A stretch of DNA of 64,000 nucleotides, from positions 1-64,000 of the forward strand of contig ONCE01000013.1 in NCBI GenBank assembly GCA_900316245.1, in the 5' to 3' direction. Origin of the DNA: an uncultured Bacteroidales bacterium (lineage in GTDB: Bacteria > Bacteroidota > Bacteroidia > Bacteroidales > UBA932). Every line of letters begins with the position of its first letter. The stretch's first letter is position 1. Below the pieces are notes generated by a model. It did not search any database and was not told where the DNA came from. It saw only the letters and a program-made list of their open reading frames with translations. A program made the translations under genes and the position numbers. Below, one piece after another: positions 7,340 through 14,414 of this stretch.

Positions 7340-7815
7340 TAGAGCATTCCTTTGATATCCTTCTCCATCTTGGCGGGAGTCACGGTGGGAGCGTAACGCT
7401 TGATCACAGTACCGTCCCGGTTGATGAGAAACTTGGTGAAGTTCCACTTGATGGCATTGCCGAAGAGTCCCTTGGCGGCGTTCTTCAGATACTTGTAAAT
7501 GGGGTGGGCGTTCTCACCGTTCACTTCGATCTTGGCCATCAGCGGGAAGGTAACACCGTGGTTCAGGCGGCAGAACTCGGCAATCTCCTCATTGCTGCCG
7601 GGCTCCTGGTGGGCAAACTGGTCGCAAGGGAAACCTACAATGACCAGTCCCTGGTCCTTATACTTCTGATAGAGAGCCTCCAGACCGTCATACTGAGGGG
7701 TGAAGCCACACTTGGATGCGGTGTTGACAATCATCAGCACTTTGCCTTCGAACTGCGCAAAGTCTACCTGGCCTCCTTTGTTGTCAAGGGCCTTGAAATC
7801 ATAAATTTTTTCCAT
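7339..7815 (-). CDS. glutathione peroxidase family thiol peroxidase (BsaA type)
   Basis: This 158-aa enzyme reduces hydroperoxides with a cysteine in place of selenocysteine. Visible are Cys36 in NTASKCGFTPQY, the GFPCDQFAHQEPG motif with the resolving Cys and catalytic Gln, and IKWNFTKFLI with the catalytic Trp-Asn. Most bacterial members use thioredoxin rather than glutathione. It sits one base after the ferritin-like gene and overlaps ohrR, so the three are made together under peroxide control. The canonical FPCNQF is FPCDQF here. Confidence 0.93.
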   Translation of the reverse strand: MEKIYDFKALDNKGGQVDFAQFEGKVLMIVNTASKCGFTPQYDGLEALYQKYKDQGLVIVGFPCDQFAHQEPGSNEEIAEFCRLNHGVTFPLMAKIEVNGENAHPIYKYLKNAAKGLFGNAIKWNFTKFLINRDGTVIKRYAPTVTPAKMEKDIKGML

Positions 7816-7816
7816 T

Positions 7817-8272
7817 TTATAACTGCTTAACTAACCAATTCTGATAACCGATCTTCTCGATGAGTCCCAGCTGTTCCTCGTCCCAGTACTGGTCTTCTTC
7901 TTCGTCCAGGAGATAGGCCTTGGTAATGTCGTACGTGTTGGGATCATTGATGAGAGAAGGCAAAACCTTGTAGAGGGTAGCTACGCCTTCCTTCTGAAGC
8001 TTGAGGTCTGCTTCGATATAGGCCTTGGGATCTTCAATAAGGGCCGATTTGTGGCAGACATTTACCTCGGGCACAACACCCAGTTCCAGCAGGCGGTTGG
8101 TGTATTTCTCAATCCAGCCCAGTTCCTCAGCGTAGTGGTCCAGATACTTCTGGCCCAAAGTGGCAAAACCCTGGCTCTTGAAGAGCAAACCCTGCATTTT
8201 ATGTACAAGAGAGCTTCCGGAAAGCTCATTCACAATCATTTGCGAAATCTGAATAGTGGTAGTAAAATCCAT
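7817..8272 (-). CDS. ferritin-like four-helix protein
   Basis: This 151-aa protein is predicted as a four-helix bundle: four long helices with Glu and His in the helix-2 and helix-4 positions (LDHYAEELGWIEKY, and LLDEEEDQYWDEEQLGLIEKIG). It resembles bacterioferritin/Dps-like proteins rather than rubrerythrin, since it has no rubredoxin Cys pairs. Iron storage or peroxide-driven iron oxidation is likely, which fits its place as first gene of an operon with glutathione peroxidase and OhrR. I cannot confirm all ferroxidase ligands by eye. Confidence 0.7.
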   Translation of the reverse strand: MDFTTTIQISQMIVNELSGSSLVHKMQGLLFKSQGFATLGQKYLDHYAEELGWIEKYTNRLLELGVVPEVNVCHKSALIEDPKAYIEADLKLQKEGVATLYKVLPSLINDPNTYDITKAYLLDEEEDQYWDEEQLGLIEKIGYQNWLVKQL

Positions 8273-8298
8273 AACTGTTTATTATTAGCGTTTATTTA

Positions 8299-8347
8299 TA
8301 TCGTTCACGATACAAATATACCACTTTATTTTTATATCGCAAGCGAT
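8299..8347 (-). promoter_or_regulatory. peroxide-operon promoter bracketed by two palindromic operators
   Basis: The -7 box TATATTTG (8320-8313) lies between two related palindromes: 8336-8347 (ATCGCAAGCGAT on the plus strand) over the -33 region and 8299-8312 (TATCGTTCACGATA) over the start region. Both read ATCG(C/T)NN(G/A)CGAT with 5- to 6-bp arms. Their centres are 36 bp apart. A CTTG that could serve as -33 falls inside the upstream one. Binding of a dimeric MarR protein to both would block RNA polymerase; the OhrR encoded in the same operon is the obvious candidate. Confidence 0.75.
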
Positions 8348-8359
8348 TTATTCAAAAAT

Positions 8360-8713
8360 TTAGGCCAATGAGTGAAGTTTGAAGGAATAATAACCTTTAG
8401 CATCCAGATATGTCAGTGCATCCTGCAGCAAAGCCTTTTTTTTGGATTCATCCATATCTGAGCGGAAAAGAAGCTCCACAAAGAGCTCCAGAGCCTGGTC
8501 TGAGAGTCCTTTCTCTTCAACGAGAAACGGAACAGGGAATTCCTGACTAAGCAGTTCATCGAGACGAACGGGGAACCCGGCCTCTTCAAAACTTTCCTTT
8601 ACCTCGGAAATGGGATAGTCCGGAACTTCGTCCAGGAACAATCCCATCTTCCGGGCAATCTTCATCAGCATTTCGCCGATGCGGTCAATTTCCCTGAGGA
8701 TATAGTCTTCCAT
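8360..8713 (-). CDS. hypothetical protein, 117 aa
   Basis: This is a soluble acidic helical protein beginning MEDYILREIDRIGEMLMKIARKMG. The opening resembles the DYILRxIxxIGxxL start of a small family (DUF6483-like) of unknown function, but I am not certain. Helical repeats in the second half (ALELFVELLFRS, ALLQDALTYLD) suggest a TPR-like fold. Its ATG overlaps the stop of the nitroreductase gene by one base (TAATG), so the two are coupled. Confidence 0.65.
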   Translation of the reverse strand: MEDYILREIDRIGEMLMKIARKMGLFLDEVPDYPISEVKESFEEAGFPVRLDELLSQEFPVPFLVEEKGLSDQALELFVELLFRSDMDESKKKALLQDALTYLDAKGYYSFKLHSLA

Positions 8714-9330
8714 TAATAGAACTTTACAACGTCTTCGAAGGGGCGTCTCTCGGGACGCTGGGGTTCTTCGGCCCTGTAACCTACGGAGATGACGGCCAGG
8801 ATAATCTCGGACTCGGGGATGTCAAATTCTGCACGGATGGCAGTGGCGTCACGCATACCCATAATAAGGGTATCGAAACCCATCTCACGGGCCTTGAGGA
8901 TCAGATAGGCATTGCTGAGGCCATTGTCGTAAGCACCCCACAACTCCCCTGCCTCATTGGCGGGGTTTCCGCGGAAGAAGCCCGAACGGCTGCGCTCGAA
9001 GGTGGAAACGATGAGAACGGGGGCGTTGATGACCCGCTCCTTGTTACCGCCGATCATTTCCAGAAGGGCAGCCCGCTTTTCCTCGCCAATGGCCACATAG
9101 TACTTGGTGGGTTCCATATTGGCCCAGGAAGGGGCTTCCTGCACAGCGGTCAGAAGAGTGGTAATCTCCTCCTGGGAGATGGACTTGGAGGCATCGTAAT
9201 TGCGGACGCTTCTGCGGGTAGCAATTACCTCGTCAAAACTGGGGACAGTGGACTTGGGAGCAGGGTTTCCACAGGAAACCGTTCCAAGCAAAATCAGGGA
9301 GAATAAAGAAATGGAAATCAAGCGATTCAT
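8713..9330 (-). CDS. nitroreductase-fold lipoprotein
   Basis: This 205-aa protein has an SPII signal (LLGTVSCG, Cys20) followed by a nitroreductase domain with the FMN-binding RRSVRNYD motif near residue 40 and the GYRAEEP end motif. Nitroreductases are normally cytoplasmic because FMN and NAD(P)H are there; a lipidated, exported version must obtain flavin and electrons differently. Exported flavoproteins of this fold occur in Bacteroidota, but the donor is unknown. The gene starts a two-gene unit with the 117-aa protein and is divergent from the phosphatase gene at 9408. Confidence 0.85.
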   Translation of the reverse strand: MNRLISISLFSLILLGTVSCGNPAPKSTVPSFDEVIATRRSVRNYDASKSISQEEITTLLTAVQEAPSWANMEPTKYYVAIGEEKRAALLEMIGGNKERVINAPVLIVSTFERSRSGFFRGNPANEAGELWGAYDNGLSNAYLILKAREMGFDTLIMGMRDATAIRAEFDIPESEIILAVISVGYRAEEPQRPERRPFEDVVKFY

Positions 9331-9353
9331 GTCAAATTATGTTGGTTCAATCA

Positions 9354-9381
9354 CAAATGTAATCATTTTCTAGTATATTTG
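9354..9381. promoter_or_regulatory. divergent -7 boxes
   Basis: Leftward TACATTTG (9361-9354) serves the nitroreductase gene; rightward TATATTTG (9374-9381) serves the phosphatase gene. They are 12 bp apart and would compete for polymerase. Confidence 0.6.
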
Positions 9382-9407
9382 CCAACATCAATTCCTGGTT
9401 TCTGTTT

Positions 9408-9857
9408 ATGAAGCGAATCCTATTTGTCTGTCACGGCAATATCTGCCGGAGCCCTATGGCCGAGTTCATCCTCAAGGCCCTCGTAAAAGCGAAGGGGCAG
9501 GAAAGCCAATATCATATAGAATCGGCCGCCGTTTCCAGGGAGGAAATCGGCAACCCCATCTATCCCCCGGCCAAGCGCTGCCTGCAGCAGCACGGCGTCT
9601 GGTTCGACCCCAACAAGAGGGCCCGCCAGGTTACAGGGGCCGATTATGACCGCTTTGACCGCATCATCTGTATGGATGCCTCCAACCTGCGCCTCATCGA
9701 GCGCATCATTCCCCAGGATCCGGAAGGCAAGATTCACCTGATGATGTCCTACACCGGTGTGGGCAGGGACGTAGCAGACCCCTGGTACACCGGAGACTTC
9801 GAAGAAACTTTCCAGGATTTGCTGGAAGGTTGTGAGGCTATTTCATCATCTTTTTAG
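9408..9857 (+). CDS. low-molecular-weight protein tyrosine phosphatase
   Basis: This 149-aa protein is full length for the family. The P-loop CHGNICRS places the nucleophile at Cys8 and the phosphate-binding Arg at 14; the general acid is Asp in VADPWYTGDF (about 126). Such enzymes dephosphorylate tyrosine kinases for exopolysaccharide or unknown targets. The gene has its own promoter. Its 3' end overlaps by 20 bases the convergent kinase gene at 9838, so antisense interference between the two is possible. No capsule genes are near. Confidence 0.95.
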   Translation: MKRILFVCHGNICRSPMAEFILKALVKAKGQESQYHIESAAVSREEIGNPIYPPAKRCLQQHGVWFDPNKRARQVTGADYDRFDRIICMDASNLRLIERIIPQDPEGKIHLMMSYTGVGRDVADPWYTGDFEETFQDLLEGCEAISSSF

Positions 9858-10695
9858 CCAGCTGGCCCAGGAAGAACCTTTCGCTCACCGAGAGGCTCTG
9901 GACCATACCCAGCAGGATGATGTCCAGACCGGCAAAGCGCTTGCACTCGGCCGTAAACTCGTCCAGTTTCTCAGGGCCGTTGTAAGCCAGGGCAAAGCTG
10001 TTCCAGAACTGGATCATCTGCTTGTCCGTGAGGTGAGCGATATCCTGTACCCGCTTGGTACGGCTGAAGATATTGCAGAAAAGATACATATGCCCCAGGT
10101 CAAACTGAGGGATGCCGTGGGTGGCCCGTCCCAGGTCAATCCAATAAGGCTTTGAATCGGCCATAATGAGGTTACCCATCTGGAAATCTCCGTGCAGCAG
10201 CGTCTCCCCGTCCGGTAACCCCTGGACAAAGGTAATCAGACGCTCCTTGGACTTCTTGCCCAGCATATTGGTGGTGTTGGCGGCTTTCAGCATCTCCTCC
10301 TTCATAGAGGGAATCCACTCATGGCCGGTGGCCACGGTGGCGTGCAGTTTCTTGGCCAGAGCAGCCATTTCCTGAGCCCATTTATCCAGGGCGGCAGGGT
10401 CGTCTGCACAAAGGCGGGAAATGGATTTCTTCCCCTCGATGTTCTGGCATTTGAAGCCAAAGTTCTCCCCTTCCTTGACCAGTTCCTTCATCTCCGGAGT
10501 GGGAACACCCAACTCATAAACGGCCCGGGAGGTATGAAACTCCTTGGCCACGGTAGCCTCCTCCGAACCGTCCTGCAAGTGGGAATGGACCACTTTCAAG
10601 AGAACGCCGGGTTCGTTACTGTTGATATATACGGCACCGTTTCCGCCTTCCCCAACCTGGGTCCAGTCTTGGATGTTTACAGTAGAATATCCCAT
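9838..10695 (-). CDS. aminoglycoside phosphotransferase-like kinase (copy A)
   Basis: This 285-aa protein has the choline/aminoglycoside kinase fold: a glycine-rich loop GEGGNGAVY (15-23), Lys34 in VLLKVV, the catalytic loop LLHGDFQMGNL with Asp170, and the metal-binding WIDLG with Asp187. It resembles the TIGR02172 family, of unknown substrate. There is no signal peptide. A homologous kinase (11554-12420) lies two genes upstream with a tyrosine phosphatase between them; the three are packed without gaps, probably as one operon. Confidence 0.85.
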   Translation of the reverse strand: MGYSTVNIQDWTQVGEGGNGAVYINSNEPGVLLKVVHSHLQDGSEEATVAKEFHTSRAVYELGVPTPEMKELVKEGENFGFKCQNIEGKKSISRLCADDPAALDKWAQEMAALAKKLHATVATGHEWIPSMKEEMLKAANTTNMLGKKSKERLITFVQGLPDGETLLHGDFQMGNLIMADSKPYWIDLGRATHGIPQFDLGHMYLFCNIFSRTKRVQDIAHLTDKQMIQFWNSFALAYNGPEKLDEFTAECKRFAGLDIILLGMVQSLSVSERFFLGQLAKKMMK

Positions 10696-10701
10696 AATAC
10701 G

Positions 10702-11553
10702 CTAGTTATTAATCAGATAACGGGATTTCAGGAGAGACAGATCCTCATCTGTCAGTTCCATAGGGCCCTTCAGATAGCCTTCCAGGGAGCCATATTTTTC
10801 TTCCACGGCATCCAATGCTTTTACAAAATTTTCCGTGTTGCAGCCCATCAAGGCCTTCACAACCCCAATCTCTTCCTCCTTTCCGCCAAACAATTTGACC
10901 AGGCGCGTATACCGCGCCACATCCCTGGCATAGACCTTATTGGTAACGTCAAAGTCTTCCACGATAATCTTTCTGTCTGCGCCCAGCGCCGCCAGGATAA
11001 GGGCCGATGCTACGCCGGTGCGGTCCTTCCCCTGCGTGCAGTGGAAAAGGAGGGGCTTGTCTCCGCGCTCAATCACAAGGCGGAGGAAAGAAGCCATCTC
11101 TTTCTGGCACTGAGGGTCGAAGAGAATGTTGGGATAGAGCTGATGCGCCACAATCTGGGCTTTTTCACTGAAAGCAGCCAGCAAAATGGCCCGCTTGACA
11201 TTGAATTTCTTTTTGCCCACGTATTTCTTCTTCTCCTTATCGGTGATCTCGGCGCCTACGCGGCCGCTGGCATCGATGGGAAGGGCCACATAAGTGGCGC
11301 CGGGGACGGCTTTGTCATAATGCCCCGTCTTTTCGTCCTGTTTGCGGAAATCTATCACCGTAGCTACACCCAGCATTTCCAGATAAGCCAGGTCTCTGGA
11401 GGTGGCATTGGCCAGATGGGCCGCTCTCAGAAGCTGCCCTTTCTTGACCTGGAAGCCTTCATAGCCACCCAGATCACGCGCATTCACAATTCCCTCCACC
11501 GGAAGGAACTGCTTGGCAACAAGGGTAGTTGAAGAAAAGAAGGCCATAACCAT
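10702..11553 (-). CDS. tyrosine-protein phosphatase (Y_phosphatase3 type)
   Basis: This 283-aa protein has the paired motifs of the LipA/Y_phosphatase3 group: NARDLGG (24-30) and the active-site loop HCTQGKDRTG with Cys172 and Arg178. The extra Lys in the loop (CxxGKDR) is associated with activity on phosphoinositides as well as phosphoprotein in some members. No signal peptide is obvious. It sits between two APH-like kinases, its ATG directly following the TAA of the upstream one. This suggests a kinase/phosphatase switch on a shared small molecule or protein. Confidence 0.9.
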   Translation of the reverse strand: MVMAFFSSTTLVAKQFLPVEGIVNARDLGGYEGFQVKKGQLLRAAHLANATSRDLAYLEMLGVATVIDFRKQDEKTGHYDKAVPGATYVALPIDASGRVGAEITDKEKKKYVGKKKFNVKRAILLAAFSEKAQIVAHQLYPNILFDPQCQKEMASFLRLVIERGDKPLLFHCTQGKDRTGVASALILAALGADRKIIVEDFDVTNKVYARDVARYTRLVKLFGGKEEEIGVVKALMGCNTENFVKALDAVEEKYGSLEGYLKGPMELTDEDLSLLKSRYLINN

Positions 11554-12420
11554 TTATCTGGTATACTGCTTCAGTGTAGCATCTATCCGGCCGCTCAGGT
11601 AGGTCCGGAACTCCGGGACGTCTCGTTCGTGGAGATAATATGTCCTCACAATATCCAGGGCCGAATAAGGCAGCAGTTTGTGATTGAGGGCTTCCACGTC
11701 ACCGGTTCCGGTATAGGCGCGGGCAAAGGCGTCCCAGAACTGGAGCATCTGCTCCCGGGTCATATGGGTGAGTTCCTGCACCTGCGGAATCACGCTGTCC
11801 TCTACCATCATCTTGTACAGATGCGCTATGTCCATCAGATAATAGCCCTGGCCCAGCCAGCCCAGGTCAATCCAGAAGAAATCGCCTTTGGATACAATCA
11901 GGTTGCCGGGCTGAAGATCTCCGTGCAGGCACGTCTTGGTATCCGGCATATCGGCCACCACTTTCTTGAGCAGTTTCCTCTGGTCTTCATCTACAAGCGG
12001 AGAAGTCTCCAAGGCCTTCGTAAGAAGGTCCTTGATAGGGTGGACATAGTCATTCACCTCGATAGGAGTACCGTGCAGGGCGTGGCTGTACCGGGCCATC
12101 ACACCCGCCAGTTCAGGGATGCGATGAGGCTCTTCCGAACACATACGGGCCATGGACTTCTTGGCTCCGATCATCTCACAGAGATATCCGTGGTCTTCTC
12201 CGTCCCTCACGATTTCATATACTTCAGGGACCGGCAAGCCCATATCATAGGCCGTCTTGGCGGCGTAAAACTCCTGCTCCACCTTATGGGCCTGCCCCAT
12301 CTCCCTCCTTACCAGTTTGAGCATTACGCCGGGATGGTAAGATGAAACATAGGCCTGGCCGTTGTAGCCCTCGCCCACGAGGGTCCACTCCTTGAGTTCA
12401 ATCTGAGGATAAGTCTTCAT
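11554..12420 (-). CDS. aminoglycoside phosphotransferase-like kinase (copy B)
   Basis: This 288-aa paralogue of the kinase at 9838 has the same landmarks: GEGYNGQAYV (17-26), LKLV, catalytic CLHGDLQPGNL with Asp168, and WIDLGWLGQGYYLMD with Asp185. The parallel pattern EFxxxxxAYxxGxPxPE is shared by both copies, which points to duplication. It is the first gene of the kinase-phosphatase-kinase unit and has its own promoter. The substrate is unknown; antibiotic resistance is unlikely given the family. Confidence 0.85.
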   Translation of the reverse strand: MKTYPQIELKEWTLVGEGYNGQAYVSSYHPGVMLKLVRREMGQAHKVEQEFYAAKTAYDMGLPVPEVYEIVRDGEDHGYLCEMIGAKKSMARMCSEEPHRIPELAGVMARYSHALHGTPIEVNDYVHPIKDLLTKALETSPLVDEDQRKLLKKVVADMPDTKTCLHGDLQPGNLIVSKGDFFWIDLGWLGQGYYLMDIAHLYKMMVEDSVIPQVQELTHMTREQMLQFWDAFARAYTGTGDVEALNHKLLPYSALDIVRTYYLHERDVPEFRTYLSGRIDATLKQYTR

Positions 12421-12439
12421 GGCATAAAAACTTGATATG

Positions 12440-12511
12440 CAAATATATCATTTTATTTCAATTATCACAACCAATGAGGATTGCGCGTCCTGTAAAAATT
12501 GCGTAGCTTTG
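12440..12511. promoter_or_regulatory. divergent promoters, kinase operon and ZIP gene
   Basis: Leftward: TATATTTG (12447-12440) with GTTG 20 bases upstream, for the kinase operon. Rightward: TAGCTTTG (12504-12511) with ATTG about 20 bases upstream (12480-12483), for the ZIP transporter. Confidence 0.6.
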
Positions 12512-12530
12512 CACAGAAGAAATTATCGCT

Positions 12531-13289
12531 ATGAACGGAATTCTGACGGCTTTACTCATTCCCTTCCTGGGCACGGCCCTGGGATCTTCCTTTGTCTTCT
12601 TTATGAAGAAGGAAATGCCCGGTCTTCTGCAGAAAATCCTGCTGGGATTTGCTTCCGGCGTGATGGTGGCGGCTTCCGTATGGTCGCTCCTGATCCCGGG
12701 TATGGAGCTGGGAGGCGTCTGGCCGGCCACCTTCGGCCTTCTGGGCGGCTTTGCTTTCCTGCTGCTCATTGACCAGATTACACCCCACCTGCATCCGGTG
12801 GGTGGTCCCGAGGGCCCCAAGAGCAAACTGTCCAAGACCACTATGCTGGCCCTGGCCGTTACCATCCACAACTTCCCGGAAGGAATGGCCGTGGGTGTAG
12901 CCATTGCAGGAGCTATGAGCGGCGGAGCGGGTATGACGGCCGCCGGCGCCCTGGCCCTATCGCTGGGTATCGCCATCCAGAATGTTCCGGAAGGAGCCAT
13001 CATCTCGATGCCGCTCCGTGCCGCCGGCAACAGCCGCCTCAAGTCCTTCTGGGTAGGAGCCCTCAGCGGTATCGTAGAGCCCATAGGCGGTGCCCTGGTT
13101 ATCCTTCTGGCATCGGCCGTTACGCCTATGATGCCCTTCCTGCTGGCCTTTGCCGCTGGCGCCATGCTCTATGTGGTGGTAGAAGAACTCATCCCCGAAG
13201 CCTCGGAAGGAGAGCATTCCAACATTGCTACCATTGGCTTTGCCATAGGTTTTGCCCTGATGATGGTGCTGGATGTAGTGATGGGATAA
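12531..13289 (+). CDS. ZIP family divalent metal transporter
   Basis: This 252-aa integral membrane protein with eight predicted helices brings zinc or other divalent metals into the cytoplasm. Helix 4 carries HNFPEGMAVG and helix 5 NVPEGAIIS, the binuclear metal site of ZIP/ZupT proteins; a PHLHPVGG stretch between helices 3 and 4 is the usual His loop. Length matches ZupT (about 257). A promoter box lies 20 bases upstream. No Fur or Zur-like palindrome was found. Confidence 0.92.
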   Translation: MNGILTALLIPFLGTALGSSFVFFMKKEMPGLLQKILLGFASGVMVAASVWSLLIPGMELGGVWPATFGLLGGFAFLLLIDQITPHLHPVGGPEGPKSKLSKTTMLALAVTIHNFPEGMAVGVAIAGAMSGGAGMTAAGALALSLGIAIQNVPEGAIISMPLRAAGNSRLKSFWVGALSGIVEPIGGALVILLASAVTPMMPFLLAFAAGAMLYVVVEELIPEASEGEHSNIATIGFAIGFALMMVLDVVMG

Positions 13290-13326
13290 CCTTTCGGCAC
13301 AGTTCTTGAGCTGTCCCCGGCTCGGA

Positions 13327-13938
13327 ATGAAACAGAAATGGATATACACGCTGGTGCTGCTCCTGGCCGGAGCCCTCTGCCTCAACGCACAGGAATATGT
13401 TGAGAAGGCAGATACGGTGACCATCCATCCCCGCCCGCTGCCTCTGATGGGGGCGCCTTCCTTCCTGCAGACACCCGAGTTCCTTATGGCCCCGGATCCT
13501 TTTGAGACCCCGGAGCAAAGGGCTGCCCGCATCAACCGGCAAACCTACGACCGGGTGATGACCTCCGTCAACCAGAATCTCAACTGGTACAGGCCGCCGC
13601 ATCTGACCAAGGCCCAGATGGTCCTTCTGTTCATAGGCGGGCTCTTTCTCAACAGCCCATACAAGTTCCAGCCAGGGACTGTTCCGCTTATGAACGCGTC
13701 CAATCCACTCATCTATGCCCGTACGCCGGGAATGGCCCCCTACGAGCATCGCTACTCGCCGGAGGCCTTTCCTCAGTGTATCCGTACCGAATTTGATTTT
13801 ACCTCAGGGACTTACCGGCAGGTGATGGTCCAGTGGAACGAGGTTGAAAAGAGCATGGTACGCAGTTATGGAGGTCCCTACAGGAACGATCCGGTTCCCA
13901 AGATGCAGTTCTCCTCCGACCGGATGATGCTGCCTTAA
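13327..13938 (+). CDS. secreted hypothetical protein, 203 aa
   Basis: This begins with an SPI signal peptide (MKQKWIYTLVLLLAGALCLNAQ, cleavage after NAQ). The mature part is rich in Pro, Met and aromatic residues with one hydrophobic patch (MVLLFIGGLFL) in the middle. I choose ATG 13327, since the upstream TTG at 13306 would spoil the signal peptide. It follows the ZIP gene by 37 bases and may be cotranscribed. I do not recognise a family. Confidence 0.75.
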   Translation: MKQKWIYTLVLLLAGALCLNAQEYVEKADTVTIHPRPLPLMGAPSFLQTPEFLMAPDPFETPEQRAARINRQTYDRVMTSVNQNLNWYRPPHLTKAQMVLLFIGGLFLNSPYKFQPGTVPLMNASNPLIYARTPGMAPYEHRYSPEAFPQCIRTEFDFTSGTYRQVMVQWNEVEKSMVRSYGGPYRNDPVPKMQFSSDRMMLP

Positions 13939-13959
13939 ATCCTCACAGATTTAACGGGC

Positions 13960-14409
13960 TTACTTCAGGAGCTGACGGCCCGTGAAGCTGGTCGGGAAAT
14001 CTCCGAAGTTAAGGGAGAAGTCCAGCGTACCGTGATCGATGACACCCTTCAGGTTGGTCACCTTGTAACGGGGATACTCGCCGCCCATAGCCAGGGGAAT
14101 CACCTCGTCGCATTTCAGAGTGATCTCCGTGGTGGTAGCCGTGAGTTCGATGTTGGGGATGGTCACGTCGATTGTCACCGGCATCTGCGGGACAAAACGG
14201 ATTTTGTAGATGGTGAGGGAAGCCGTCTTACCGTCCTCGGAAGGGGTAAATTTCACTTCAATGTTCTCATTGTCGTAAGGCTCGCCCTTGTACTCCACCG
14301 TTACCGTACCTTTGAAATCGGCCTTTTGGGGGACAATGACTTCGGGCTGTTTGTTGCAGGCCATCAGGACAAGAGCCGTCAGGGCCACGAAAAGTTTGTT
14401 CGCTTTCAT
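13960..14409 (-). CDS. lipoprotein, calycin-like
   Basis: This 149-aa lipoprotein has a signal MKANKLFVALTALVLMAC with lipid Cys18. The mature part alternates strands (GTVTVEYKGEPYDNENIEV, ASLTIYKIRF, VTIDVTIPNI, GTLDFSLNF), as expected for a calycin-like beta barrel; several such lipoproteins of unknown function occur in Bacteroidales. It starts 5 bases after the TonB receptor, so it is probably its surface or periplasmic partner. The TTG three codons upstream is less likely as start. Confidence 0.75.
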   Translation of the reverse strand: MKANKLFVALTALVLMACNKQPEVIVPQKADFKGTVTVEYKGEPYDNENIEVKFTPSEDGKTASLTIYKIRFVPQMPVTIDVTIPNIELTATTTEITLKCDEVIPLAMGGEYPRYKVTNLKGVIDHGTLDFSLNFGDFPTSFTGRQLLK

Positions 14410-14414
14410 AATGA

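Noticed and set aside
9838..12420. Aminoglycoside resistance kinases
   Set aside because: The catalytic motifs are general to the APH/choline kinase fold; context (phosphatase, duplication, no mobile element) fits housekeeping roles better.
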